Positions 57,685 through 64,000 of a DNA stretch of 64,000 nt are shown in pieces. The notes under the pieces are model-generated. The model was not told the origin of the DNA and made no database searches. It was given only the letters and a program-made list of their open reading frames with translations. The stretch is from Bog-473 sp035552095 (GTDB taxonomy: Bacteria; Actinomycetota; Acidimicrobiia; Acidimicrobiales; RAAP-2), in assembly GCA_035552095.1 (NCBI GenBank), contig DASZMA010000059.1, positions 3,145-67,144 of the forward strand, written 5' to 3'. How positions within the stretch are numbered: the first letter of the stretch is position 1; every line of letters begins with the position of its first letter. The translations under genes were made by a program, and so were the position numbers.

Positions 57685-59025
57685 TCAGCGGTACAACTCG
57701 GCCCCCACCCAGGTCCCGTGGGCCCGGAACGGCAGCCCAGCCGGGAGATGGATCACCGCTTGGGGGGACCGCAACGATCGCAACGAGGAGGCGTCGAGCA
57801 CGTAGAGATCGCTGACCGCCCGGGTGGCGTCATGCACGACCGTCAACAGCCAGCCCTCGTCGTCGCTCCGGCCGTCGACCGCCCTCACGAATAGCGGCTC
57901 GCTGGCCGTCTTGTACTGCCCGGGGCTCCACGACTCCACCTCGTCGCGGGCCAGGTCGAAACGCAACAAGCCGAGATGGTCGACGTCGCCGACGGCGCCG
58001 CGATCGGCCGCCGCCCCGATGCCGGCCCCGACCGCCACCTCGACGCAGTAGCCGTAGCGGAACGGGGCGCCCTCACAGCTCGGGTCCACTCGTGGATACT
58101 CCACCATCCGCTCATCCACCTGCATCCGATCCAACGTCTCGCCCTCAATGCGCCAACGCTCGAGCACCGCCAGCCCGCCGCCGATCAGGCTCTGGCCGAT
58201 CCCGAGCGGACCGACGACCGAGGAGGCCAGGTCGAAGGGCTGCCCGACCTCCGGTGCCGGATAGCAGCACACGTAGAGCACGATGGCGTCACCATCGTCG
58301 TAGGCGCCGAGGACGTGGGTGACCAGGCAGGGGTCGAGGCGGAACCAGCGCGGGGCGGACCCATCGCCGCGCCGCTCCACCACGGTCACCCAGGTCTCGG
58401 CCCCGGGCACCCAGCGGTAAGGGACAGGGGAGGGCGGCGGAGTTGACTCGTCATCGACCACGCCGGCAATGCCGCCGCCGCCACCCGGTCCCGCCAGCTC
58501 CTCGGCGTACTCGGTGGGCGACTCGATGATGACCAGGTGCCGCGCCGTCACCCCGAGGTCGTGTTGCCACGTGGCGCGGTCGAGCTCCACCGCCATGTAG
58601 TCGGTCAACTCGCCGGCCCGGTTCCACTCACCCACCCGCAGGAAGGGGGCGGCGGTCTCGGTGCCCTGCTCGACCCCGAAGAGGATCCGGCCCCCGGTGG
58701 CCGCGTCGCGGTGCACGTGGGAGGCGATGGGCGCCGTCAGGCCACCGGAGAACTCCTCGGGGGCCAGATTGCGGGAGAACTGCTCGGGCAACCCGGTCTC
58801 GGCCAGGGCCAGCACCGATCCGGCGTGCCACAGCACGTTGGCGTCGGCGGACGACCCGGTGCTCACGTAGGAGAGCGCCACCCCGTCCCGCAGCTCGACG
58901 GCGTGCAGCGCGCCACCGTAGCCACCGCCACCTCCACCGCCCGCACCAGCAGCGGGCCCGATGCGCAGCAGGGTCCCCTGCAGATCGGGTGGGAGCACGC
59001 CGTCCATCGGCAGCGGCGGGTCCAT
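57685..59025 (-). CDS. Carotenoid oxygenase (RPE65/CCD family)
   Basis: This is a non-haem iron dioxygenase that cleaves carotenoids, apocarotenoids or related stilbenes. The four iron-binding histidines appear in IASHVHRD, TWQHDLGVTARH, LTVVHDATRAVSDLYVLDAS and PFRAHGTWVG at the C-terminus. LQGTLLRIGPA at the start matches the usual N-terminus. Length 446 residues. Two poly-glycine runs (near residues 28-36 and 175-180) are unusual insertions. TAGGTT nine bases before the ATG suggests a leaderless mRNA. Confidence 0.88.
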   Translation of the reverse strand: MDPPLPMDGVLPPDLQGTLLRIGPAAGAGGGGGGGYGGALHAVELRDGVALSYVSTGSSADANVLWHAGSVLALAETGLPEQFSRNLAPEEFSGGLTAPIASHVHRDAATGGRILFGVEQGTETAAPFLRVGEWNRAGELTDYMAVELDRATWQHDLGVTARHLVIIESPTEYAEELAGPGGGGGIAGVVDDESTPPPSPVPYRWVPGAETWVTVVERRGDGSAPRWFRLDPCLVTHVLGAYDDGDAIVLYVCCYPAPEVGQPFDLASSVVGPLGIGQSLIGGGLAVLERWRIEGETLDRMQVDERMVEYPRVDPSCEGAPFRYGYCVEVAVGAGIGAAADRGAVGDVDHLGLLRFDLARDEVESWSPGQYKTASEPLFVRAVDGRSDDEGWLLTVVHDATRAVSDLYVLDASSLRSLRSPQAVIHLPAGLPFRAHGTWVGAELYR

Positions 59026-59064
59026 GAGTCCTTGAACCTACCGGGCTTATGGCAAGGTGGACGC

Positions 59065-60345
59065 GTGCCCACGCTTTCCGAGGACCTCGCCTTTCGCGGC
59101 CTGATCCACCAGGTGACGGACCCCGGGCTCCCGGCTCGGCTCGACGCTGGAGGCCTCACGGTCTACGCCGGCTTCGACCCGACCGCCGACTCGCTCACCA
59201 TTGGACATCTCCTCCAGCTCTGTACGCTGCGCCGCTTCCAGCAGGCCGGGCACCGGCCCATCTCGCTGGCCGGCGGCGGCACAGGCATGATTGGCGACCC
59301 CGGTGGCAAATCCGAGGAGCGCAACATGCTCACGGCCGAGTTGCTCGCAGCGAACCTTGAGGGCATACGTCCCCAACTCGGACAATTCCTCGAACTCAGT
59401 CCCGACTCTCCTAACCCTGCCCTGCTCCTCGACAACAGCGCCTGGCTGAGTTCCATCACCGCCATCGAGTTCCTGCGCGACGTGGGCAAGCACTTCACGG
59501 TCAACCAGATGGTGGCCAAGGAGTCGGTCAAGAGCCGGATCGAACGACCCGAGCAGGGCATCTCCTACACCGAGTTCAGCTACATGCTCCTGCAGGCTTA
59601 TGACTTCCTGCGCCTGCATCTGGACCATGGCTGCGATCTCCAGATCGGCGGGAGCGACCAGTGGGGCAACATCACCATGGGCGTCGATTACATCCGCCGG
59701 GTCTGCCAGGACGAGGTGTGGGGCCTGACCACGCCACTGGTTCTCAAAGCCGACGGCACGAAATTCGGCAAAACGGAGTCGGGCACGGTCTGGCTGAACG
59801 CCCGACGAACCAGCCCTTTCGCTCTCTACCAATTCCTGCTGAACTCCACCGACGACTCGGTTGGCGGGTACGTGCGCTTCTTCACCTTCTTGTCCCATGA
59901 GGAGATCGCCGCGCTCGATACGGAGACGTCGGAGCATCCCGAGCGCCGGGCGGCCCAGCGCGCCCTGGCCCGCGCCGTGGTGGCCATGGTGCACGGCGAC
60001 GGCGAGGTAACCAAGGCCGAGGAAGCGGCGGCGGCCCTCTTCAGCGAGGAGATCGCGTCCTTGACCGAGGAGATGTTGCTGGCGGTGACCGAGGACGCCC
60101 CGTCCAGTGAGGTCACGCGGGCGGAGATCACCCAGGGCCTGCCCCTGGTCGACGCCCTCGAGCGAGCCGGCCTGGTCAAGTCCAAGGGGGAGGCCCGGCG
60201 CACCATTGAAGGGGGCGGGGCCTACGTCAACAACGTGCGCCAGTCCGAGGTGACCCGGGCGCTCGGCCCGCCCGATCTCCTCCACGACCGCTACCTCGTC
60301 CTGCGCAAGGGCCGCCGCGACGTCCACGTGCTGCGCGCCGTATGA
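59065..60345 (+). CDS. tyrS: Tyrosyl-tRNA synthetase
   Basis: TyrRS charges tRNA-Tyr. The 426-residue class I enzyme has YAGFDPTADSLTIGHLLQL (HIGH motif as IGH), GGGTGMIGDPGGKSEER, YTEFSYMLLQAYDFLRLH, QIGGSDQWGNITMGVDYIRR, the KMSKS-type KFGKTESG, and a C-terminal S4 domain (LVDALERAGLVKSKGEARRT). GTG 59065 with AAGGTGG upstream is the start; a longer open frame to 58537 lies opposite the carotenoid oxygenase and is non-coding. No T-box leader is present in the short upstream gap. Confidence 0.96.
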   Translation: MPTLSEDLAFRGLIHQVTDPGLPARLDAGGLTVYAGFDPTADSLTIGHLLQLCTLRRFQQAGHRPISLAGGGTGMIGDPGGKSEERNMLTAELLAANLEGIRPQLGQFLELSPDSPNPALLLDNSAWLSSITAIEFLRDVGKHFTVNQMVAKESVKSRIERPEQGISYTEFSYMLLQAYDFLRLHLDHGCDLQIGGSDQWGNITMGVDYIRRVCQDEVWGLTTPLVLKADGTKFGKTESGTVWLNARRTSPFALYQFLLNSTDDSVGGYVRFFTFLSHEEIAALDTETSEHPERRAAQRALARAVVAMVHGDGEVTKAEEAAAALFSEEIASLTEEMLLAVTEDAPSSEVTRAEITQGLPLVDALERAGLVKSKGEARRTIEGGGAYVNNVRQSEVTRALGPPDLLHDRYLVLRKGRRDVHVLRAV

Positions 60346-60352
60346 CGAGCCG

Positions 60353-60853
60353 ATGACCCGGCGCCTGCTCGCCGTCGGGCTGGTGCCCCTCTTCGCCCTC
60401 GCCATGGCGTCCTGCGCCGGCGAGGACCAGCGGGGCACCCCGGCGCACCGGATGAGCGAGTGGGTGGGGGGGACCGGCTTCGGCGAGGACATCGGCACCC
60501 TGATCGCCGACAACGAACGGGTGCCCAAGGACGTGCTCAATGGCACCGGGGCGGTGCACGCCGCCTGTGGCACCCTGGATGACGATGCCCAGATGGCCAA
60601 CGATGAGCTGCCCACGCCGGACCAGCAGGTGACGCTGTGGCTCTCCACCGCCTACGGGCTGGAGGGCAGCGCCGGCACCGAGTGCTACAACGCCGGGGCG
60701 ACCAACAAGACGTTGCTGGCCCGCGCCGCCCGCGACGCCACCAAGGCCGAGATGCTGTTCCAGCGGGCCCTGGTGCGCATCCAGTCCATCGACGGCGCCG
60801 TGGTGTCGACCACCACGACCACCGAGAACGCGACCGGGAGCATCTTCGGATGA
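60353..60853 (+). CDS. Putative lipoprotein
   Basis: The N-terminus is a lipoprotein signal peptide: Arg pair, hydrophobic core (LLAVGLVPLFALAMA) and the lipobox MASC, with Cys 21 as the expected lipidated residue. The mature part (about 145 residues) is helical with three further cysteines and a Thr-rich end (VVSTTTTTENATG). No known domain. It begins eight bases after tyrS and overlaps the flavin reductase by ATGA, so it is part of that transcript. LspA (30687-31142) would process it. Confidence 0.75.
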   Translation: MTRRLLAVGLVPLFALAMASCAGEDQRGTPAHRMSEWVGGTGFGEDIGTLIADNERVPKDVLNGTGAVHAACGTLDDDAQMANDELPTPDQQVTLWLSTAYGLEGSAGTECYNAGATNKTLLARAARDATKAEMLFQRALVRIQSIDGAVVSTTTTTENATGSIFG

Positions 60854-61359
60854 GCAGTGACGACTTCGACCGGCACAGCCGCCGTGTCCTGTGGGCCCTG
60901 CCCACCGGCCTCTATCTGATCGGCAGCCGGTTCGAGGATCGCGTCAATCTGATGACGGCCAACCTGGTGGTCCAGGTCTGCCTGGAGCCCAAGCTGGTGG
61001 CGGTGGCCGTCGAAGCGGAGTCGGTGACGTCCGGACTCATCGCGCGGTCCGGCGCCTTCACCATCAGCCTGCTGGCCCGGGATGACAAGGACGTGGTGCG
61101 CCGCTTCGTCAAGCCGGTGGCAGAGGTCGAGCGAGGAACGGACGGAGGGGTGACGTCGATGGCCGGTCATCCGGTCACGCTGGTGGGCCCGGACCACCTG
61201 CCCATCCTCACCGCGGCGGTCGGCCACATTGTGTGCACGCTCGCCCGGCAGGAGGCGCTGGGCAGCCACACCCTCTTCATCGGCTCGGTCACCGACGTGG
61301 GTGGCGAGCCGGCCGACGTGCTGCGCATGGAGGACACCCGCATGCACTACGGCGGCTAG
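60850..61359 (+). CDS. Flavin reductase-like FMN-binding protein
   Basis: The 169-residue protein has the split-barrel flavin reductase fold: SRRVLWALPTGLYLIGS, then VNLMTANLVVQVCLEPKLVAVAVE, a typical flavin-binding TANxxxxVS-like segment, and ARSGAFTISLLARDD. It ends VLRMEDTRMHYGG, as in the flavin reductase/HpaC-like family. It probably reduces or stores FMN; partner oxygenase unknown, though a carotenoid oxygenase (iron-dependent, not flavin) lies nearby. Confidence 0.85.
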   Translation: MSSDDFDRHSRRVLWALPTGLYLIGSRFEDRVNLMTANLVVQVCLEPKLVAVAVEAESVTSGLIARSGAFTISLLARDDKDVVRRFVKPVAEVERGTDGGVTSMAGHPVTLVGPDHLPILTAAVGHIVCTLARQEALGSHTLFIGSVTDVGGEPADVLRMEDTRMHYGG

Positions 61360-61375
61360 GGCGCCACGCCAGGCG

Positions 61376-61615
61376 CTACGACGTTTCGCTCGGTGCGTCC
61401 TTGGGCCGCAGATCGATGCGCAGGGTGAGGATGCCGTCGGTCAGGTCGGCCTCGGCATCGCCGATCATGGCGTAGTCGGTGAAATCGCGTTGGGCCTGCT
61501 CGCGGAAGCGCTGGCGCTCCACTCCCTCAATGGGGGGTATGCCCCGGGTCCGTACCGCTTCGGCTCGCTGCCGGAAACGGGCCACCATCTCCTCGGGATC
61601 GAACACGTCGACCAT
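61376..61615 (-). CDS. Small uncharacterised protein
   Basis: This is a 79-residue acidic protein with a charged helical N-terminus (VDVFDPEEMVARFRQRAEAV), a middle containing REQAQRDFTDYAMIGDAE and a C-terminal strand (GILTLRIDLRPK). No known domain. ATG at 61615 is the only plausible start; no ribosome-binding site or -10 element is obvious. It converges on the flavin reductase gene, with 16 bases between, and diverges from the SnoaL-like gene. Confidence 0.6.
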   Translation of the reverse strand: MVDVFDPEEMVARFRQRAEAVRTRGIPPIEGVERQRFREQAQRDFTDYAMIGDAEADLTDGILTLRIDLRPKDAPSETS

Positions 61616-61655
61616 GGTAGAGGGAGGGGAGGCAGACTGGACCCCGGAGGTCGCC

Positions 61656-62048
61656 ATGGAGTCCGATTCAGCATTGCCATTGAGAGCGCCATTGACCGCC
61701 GAGGCCATCGCCGGGCGGGTCCGATCCGCCCTGGAGGCGGCCGATCTGGCCGACTTCGGCGCCCTGTTGGACCCCGAAGTGACCTGGGGCGCGCCGGACC
61801 AGGTCAGACCCACCTGCCGCAACCGTCAACAGGTGCTGACCTGGTATCAGCGGGGGCAGGAGGCGGGTACCCGGGCCCGGGTGACCGAGGTCTCGGTGCA
61901 CGGCGACCGGATCCTGGTCGGGCTCATGGTGCGGCGGGAGGGCGTGGAGGCGGAACGCTGGCAGATCCTGACCGTCGGCCCCCGCGGCGTCAGCGACATC
62001 GTGGGTTTCGAGGATCGCCCCAGCGCCGCCAGCCGCCTCAGCGCCTGA
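61656..62048 (+). CDS. SnoaL/NTF2-like protein
   Basis: The 130-residue protein begins with a helix (APLTAEAIAGRVRSALEAAD) and continues with LDPEVTWGAPDQVRPTCRNR, a pattern typical of the NTF2-like (SnoaL) alpha+beta barrel, then strands VTEVSVHGDRILVGLMV and WQILTVGPRGVSDIVGFED. GGAGG six bases before the ATG fixes the start. Such proteins are ligand-binding or cyclase-like; no partner is apparent. Confidence 0.8.
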   Translation: MESDSALPLRAPLTAEAIAGRVRSALEAADLADFGALLDPEVTWGAPDQVRPTCRNRQQVLTWYQRGQEAGTRARVTEVSVHGDRILVGLMVRREGVEAERWQILTVGPRGVSDIVGFEDRPSAASRLSA

Positions 62049-62196
62049 TGGAGGATCTCGGGCGGACAGAAAGTCCAGCGCAGCCGACGGACCCCTGCTC
62101 ATCAGGCACTACACTGGACCGGCGGCCAGCCTGGATTGTGGCCGCGTCACCGGGCCGGGCGGGGTAGTCCGGCCCCGGTACAACAAGGGAGTTCTC

Positions 62197-62403
62197 GTGA
62201 AAAAGGGACGCCACCGCCGGTTTGAAGAGGCGCGGAGTTTGAAGCGATCAGCCACCGAGTCCACGGCGCGCTGTGTGGAATGCGGCGCCGAGCCCGATGA
62301 CGTCCATGCGACGTGGTGCCTGGCCGAGGAGGACAAGTACGACCGCATCCTCGGCTCCACGCCGTCACCTTCCTATGCCGATGAAGACCCGCTCAACGAC
62401 TGA
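62197..62403 (+). CDS. Small Cys-containing basic protein
   Basis: This 68-residue protein starts KKGRHRRFEEARSLKRSA and contains CVECGAEPDD, then HATWC: C-x2-C-x12-C with a nearby His could bind zinc. GTG start with AAGGGAG upstream. Not recognised. Its final codons and stop lie in the first copy of a 39-base tandem duplication. TACACT at 62110-62115 could be its -10, giving a leader of about 75 bases. Confidence 0.6.
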   Translation: MKKGRHRRFEEARSLKRSATESTARCVECGAEPDDVHATWCLAEEDKYDRILGSTPSPSYADEDPLND

Positions 62404-62455
62404 GCCGGTGGTCTAACCGATGAAGACCCGCTCAACGACTGAGCCGGTGGTCTAA
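62378..62455. repeat. Perfect 39-bp tandem duplication at convergent gene ends
   Basis: Two identical 39-base units (62378-62416 and 62417-62455), each beginning CCGATGAAGACCCGCTCAAC and ending GGTGGTCTAA, lie head to tail. The first contains the end of the 68-residue gene; the second spans the space to, and includes the stop codon (62452-62454) of, the convergent Cys-rich gene. No mismatch, so the duplication is recent. Confidence 0.9.
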
Positions 62456-63231
62456 ACCGCCTTGGTCGCGGCCGGCTTCCGGCGGTTGCGCACCGCCGGG
62501 TGGGGGAGCGGCACCCGCTGCGCCTGCAGCCGGTTCCGTTGGCGCAGGTAGGCCACCAGACGCTCGTACACCTTGGCCCCCACCATCTCGGTGAGTTCGG
62601 CCTCCATCTCCTGGTAGACGGGCTTGGTGCCGACGAACGCCTCGGGCGCCTCGGTGCACCACCAGTGGAACTCCTCGCCGCCCTTGCCCCAGTGCTTGCG
62701 GTCCCACTGGCGCAGGGTCGAGGTGACGTGGCCGCTCTCGTCGTCGACCGCGTCCTCGCGGCGCAGCGGGAGCTGCCAACACACCTCGGGCTTGAACGTG
62801 AGCGGGTTCACGCCCCGGGTGAGGGCGGCCTGGTGCAGGGCACAGCCGGGGCCGGCGGCGAAGCCGGGACGGTTGAGGAAGATGCAGGCCTCGTCGACCA
62901 GGCGGGTCACCAGCTCGCCGTCCTTGTTCTTGTGGATGACGTCCTTCTTCAGGCCGCGGTCGCGGTACTGCCACTCCTCGGCGGTGAGGGTGGCGGCGAT
63001 CTTCTCGACCCGCCGGGCGTCCTTCTTGTCGACCAGGTGGGCGCCGTAGCTGCAGCAGCCCTGGACCAGTTCGGGCGCCGGCCCGGTCAGCACGCCCTGG
63101 CAGCCCTGCCCGAAGATGCACATCCAGTTGCTGGTCAGGAAGGTGACATCGAAGACCCAGGTGCGCTCCTCGCCCTCGTCTTCGAAGCTGACCCACTCAT
63201 GGGTGTCCGCCGGGGGTCGCGCCACGTCCAT
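62452..63231 (-). CDS. Cysteine-rich, probably metal-binding protein
   Basis: The 259-residue protein has clustered cysteines in the first half: WMCIFGQGCQGVL, GCCSYGAHL, ACIFLNRPG, then GPGCALHQAAL, and VCWQLPLR. This pattern resembles iron-sulfur or zinc-chelating families related to YkgJ/DUF3109, though I cannot assign one. The second half (HWGKGGEEFHWWCTEAPEAF) is conserved-looking and Trp-rich; a basic C-terminal tail ends RRKPAATKAV. Start ATG 63231. A perfect inverted repeat abuts the start codon. Confidence 0.7.
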   Translation of the reverse strand: MDVARPPADTHEWVSFEDEGEERTWVFDVTFLTSNWMCIFGQGCQGVLTGPAPELVQGCCSYGAHLVDKKDARRVEKIAATLTAEEWQYRDRGLKKDVIHKNKDGELVTRLVDEACIFLNRPGFAAGPGCALHQAALTRGVNPLTFKPEVCWQLPLRREDAVDDESGHVTSTLRQWDRKHWGKGGEEFHWWCTEAPEAFVGTKPVYQEMEAELTEMVGAKVYERLVAYLRQRNRLQAQRVPLPHPAVRNRRKPAATKAV

Positions 63232-63245
63232 GACGTTACAACGTC
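63232..63245. promoter_or_regulatory. Inverted repeat abutting the start of the Cys-rich gene
   Basis: GACGTT (63232-63237), two bases, AACGTC (63240-63245) form a perfect 6+2+6 inverted repeat directly upstream of the ATG on the minus strand. It could be an operator shared with the divergent nfuA, whose -10 is 31 bases away. Confidence 0.35.
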
Positions 63246-63275
63246 CCGCCGGTCCGCTCGGGAGCCCTCACGTCC

Positions 63276-63281
63276 TAGACT
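63276..63281 (+). promoter_or_regulatory. Putative -10 element of nfuA
   Basis: TAGACT ends six bases before the nfuA ATG and there is no ribosome-binding site, so the mRNA is probably leaderless. The hexamer is identical to those at divIVA and padR. Confidence 0.5.
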
Positions 63282-63287
63282 GGCCTC

Positions 63288-63947
63288 ATGGCCACCACCG
63301 CCGAAGAACTGCACACCACCACGTCGATCGTGTCGATGACACCCGAAGCGCACCGCATTGTGCGCGAGGCCCTGGACCAGGAGCCCGAGCCGGCCAGCCT
63401 GGCCCTGTGGCTCGAGGTGCGCGGCGTACAAGCCGGTGCCTTCGTCTACGACCTCTTCTTCCAGGCCGCGTCAGACGCCGCGGCCGAGGACGAGGTGCAC
63501 GCCGACGGCGACGTGCAGGTCGTCGTCCCGGCGGCCAGTGTCGACCGGTTGCGCGGTGCTCGCCTGGAATGGTCCGAGGAGGGCGACGGCGGCCTGGTGC
63601 TGGTCAACCCCAACACGCCCACGGTCGAAGAGGCCTCACCCGGCGTCCCGCCCGAGGTCCTGGCCCAGGGCATCACCGGGCACTTGGCCCAGCGGGTGGT
63701 CAGCGTGCTGGAGCAGGCGGTCAACCCGTCCATTGCCAGTCACGGCGGTCGGGCCGACCTGATCGGGCTCGATGAGACAGCCGGCATCGCCTACCTCCGC
63801 CTCTCCGGTGGTTGCCAGGGATGCGCCATGTCGCAGATGACGCTGAAGCAGGGGATTGAGACCACGCTGCTCGAAGAGGTCTCCGAGCTGACCCGGGTGG
63901 TCGACGTGACCGACCACGGCGAGGGCGACAACCCCTTCTACACCTGA
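63288..63947 (+). CDS. nfuA: NfuA-type Fe-S carrier protein
   Basis: NfuA carries 4Fe-4S clusters to target enzymes. The N-terminal half (residues 12-105) is a degenerate A-type scaffold (VSMTPEAHRIVREALDQEPE, RGVQAGAFVYDLFF) without cysteines, as in known NfuA. The C-terminal NifU domain (about 130-205) has GGCQGCAMSQMTLKQGIE, with the CxxC that holds the cluster between two subunits, and RADLIGLD before it. Length 219 residues. The neighbouring Cys-rich protein could be a client; inference. Confidence 0.92.
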   Translation: MATTAEELHTTTSIVSMTPEAHRIVREALDQEPEPASLALWLEVRGVQAGAFVYDLFFQAASDAAAEDEVHADGDVQVVVPAASVDRLRGARLEWSEEGDGGLVLVNPNTPTVEEASPGVPPEVLAQGITGHLAQRVVSVLEQAVNPSIASHGGRADLIGLDETAGIAYLRLSGGCQGCAMSQMTLKQGIETTLLEEVSELTRVVDVTDHGEGDNPFYT

Positions 63948-64000
63948 GACCCTTCTGCCCGTAGGCTGTCCGTCCACTACCCATCGCAGGGCGGCAGGGG

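Noticed and set aside
58537..59064. A 176-codon upstream extension of tyrS
   Set aside because: It lies opposite the carotenoid oxygenase gene, has no TyrRS homology, and a ribosome-binding site precedes GTG 59065.
59026..59064. A T-box riboswitch upstream of tyrS
   Set aside because: Only 39 bases separate the divergent genes; there is no room for a T-box leader and no T-box consensus.
61360..61375. A terminator hairpin between the flavin reductase and the convergent small gene
   Set aside because: Only a five-pair GCGCC/GGCGC stem is possible, with no T-run.
63948..64000. A further gene at the right edge
   Set aside because: No start codon with supporting sequence is visible in the last 53 bases; TAGGCT at 63962 could be a -10 for a gene beyond the window but this cannot be tested.

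Overview
The window is very GC-rich, gene-dense DNA from an actinobacterium. The main evidence is a division and cell-wall (dcw) cluster in actinobacterial order, running from mraZ to divIVA and on to lspA, rluD and dnaE. A DUF3040 protein lies upstream of mraZ, and there are also a Bpa/PafE proteasome activator, an ECF41 sigma factor and a DUF222/HNH protein. MurE carries the DNPR motif, which points to meso-diaminopimelate peptidoglycan. The menaquinone genes indicate a menaquinone respiratory chain. An uncultured Acidimicrobiia-like lineage is my best guess, but that is inference. I saw no rRNA, tRNA, CRISPR array, insertion sequence or prophage. No gene-free stretch exceeds 300 bases; the longest (13440-13676) holds a terminator-like hairpin and the mraZ promoter.

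Layout. 1-9952: transport and sugar metabolism (partial nhaA, an MFS exporter with a winged-helix tail, a BadF-type sugar kinase divergent from a GH4 glycosidase), then small proteins, a CapA-like protein, a tyrosine phosphatase and an acyl-CoA ligase. 10021-13439: LapA-like, DUF3040, ROK kinase, HNH and lipoate-ligase-like genes. 13582-31142: the dcw operon and its extension: mraZ, rsmH, ftsL, ftsI, murE, mraY, ftsW, murG, murC, murB, ftsQ, ftsZ, yggS, sepF, yggT, divIVA, a DksA/TraR zinc-finger protein, lspA; rluD follows. murF, murD, pgeF and ileS, which sit inside this cluster in other actinobacteria, are absent from it. 32080-40206: a primary-like sigma factor, histidine phosphatase, Rrf2 regulator, phosphodiesterase, bpa, RDD protein and dnaE. 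40311-49979: two unknown proteins, YyaL, an SDR, a carboxymuconolactone-decarboxylase/ECF41 pair behind a matching ECF41 promoter, and an ABC exporter with a PadR regulator. 50083-57586: a RibD-like reductase and a menaquinone cluster (menE, menB, menA, menH, menD), then a DUF222/HNH gene. 57685-63947: carotenoid oxygenase, tyrS, lipoprotein, flavin reductase, small proteins, and nfuA.

Regulation visible in the sequence. Many genes start 6-9 bases after a TANNNT -10 element with no Shine-Dalgarno sequence, the signature of leaderless mRNAs. At two divergent gene pairs the -10 elements of both strands overlap. Within the dcw operon, genes are chained by ATGA/GTGA overlaps. Two gaps (ftsI-murE and mraY-ftsW) are bridged by small open frames that overlap both neighbours, and the mraZ-rsmH gap can fold into a long helix that would hide the rsmH ribosome-binding site. 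I do not see a defence system or a biosynthetic island. The most unusual material is this translational and promoter architecture, the gene losses from the dcw cluster, and the duplicated ECF41 promoter element.
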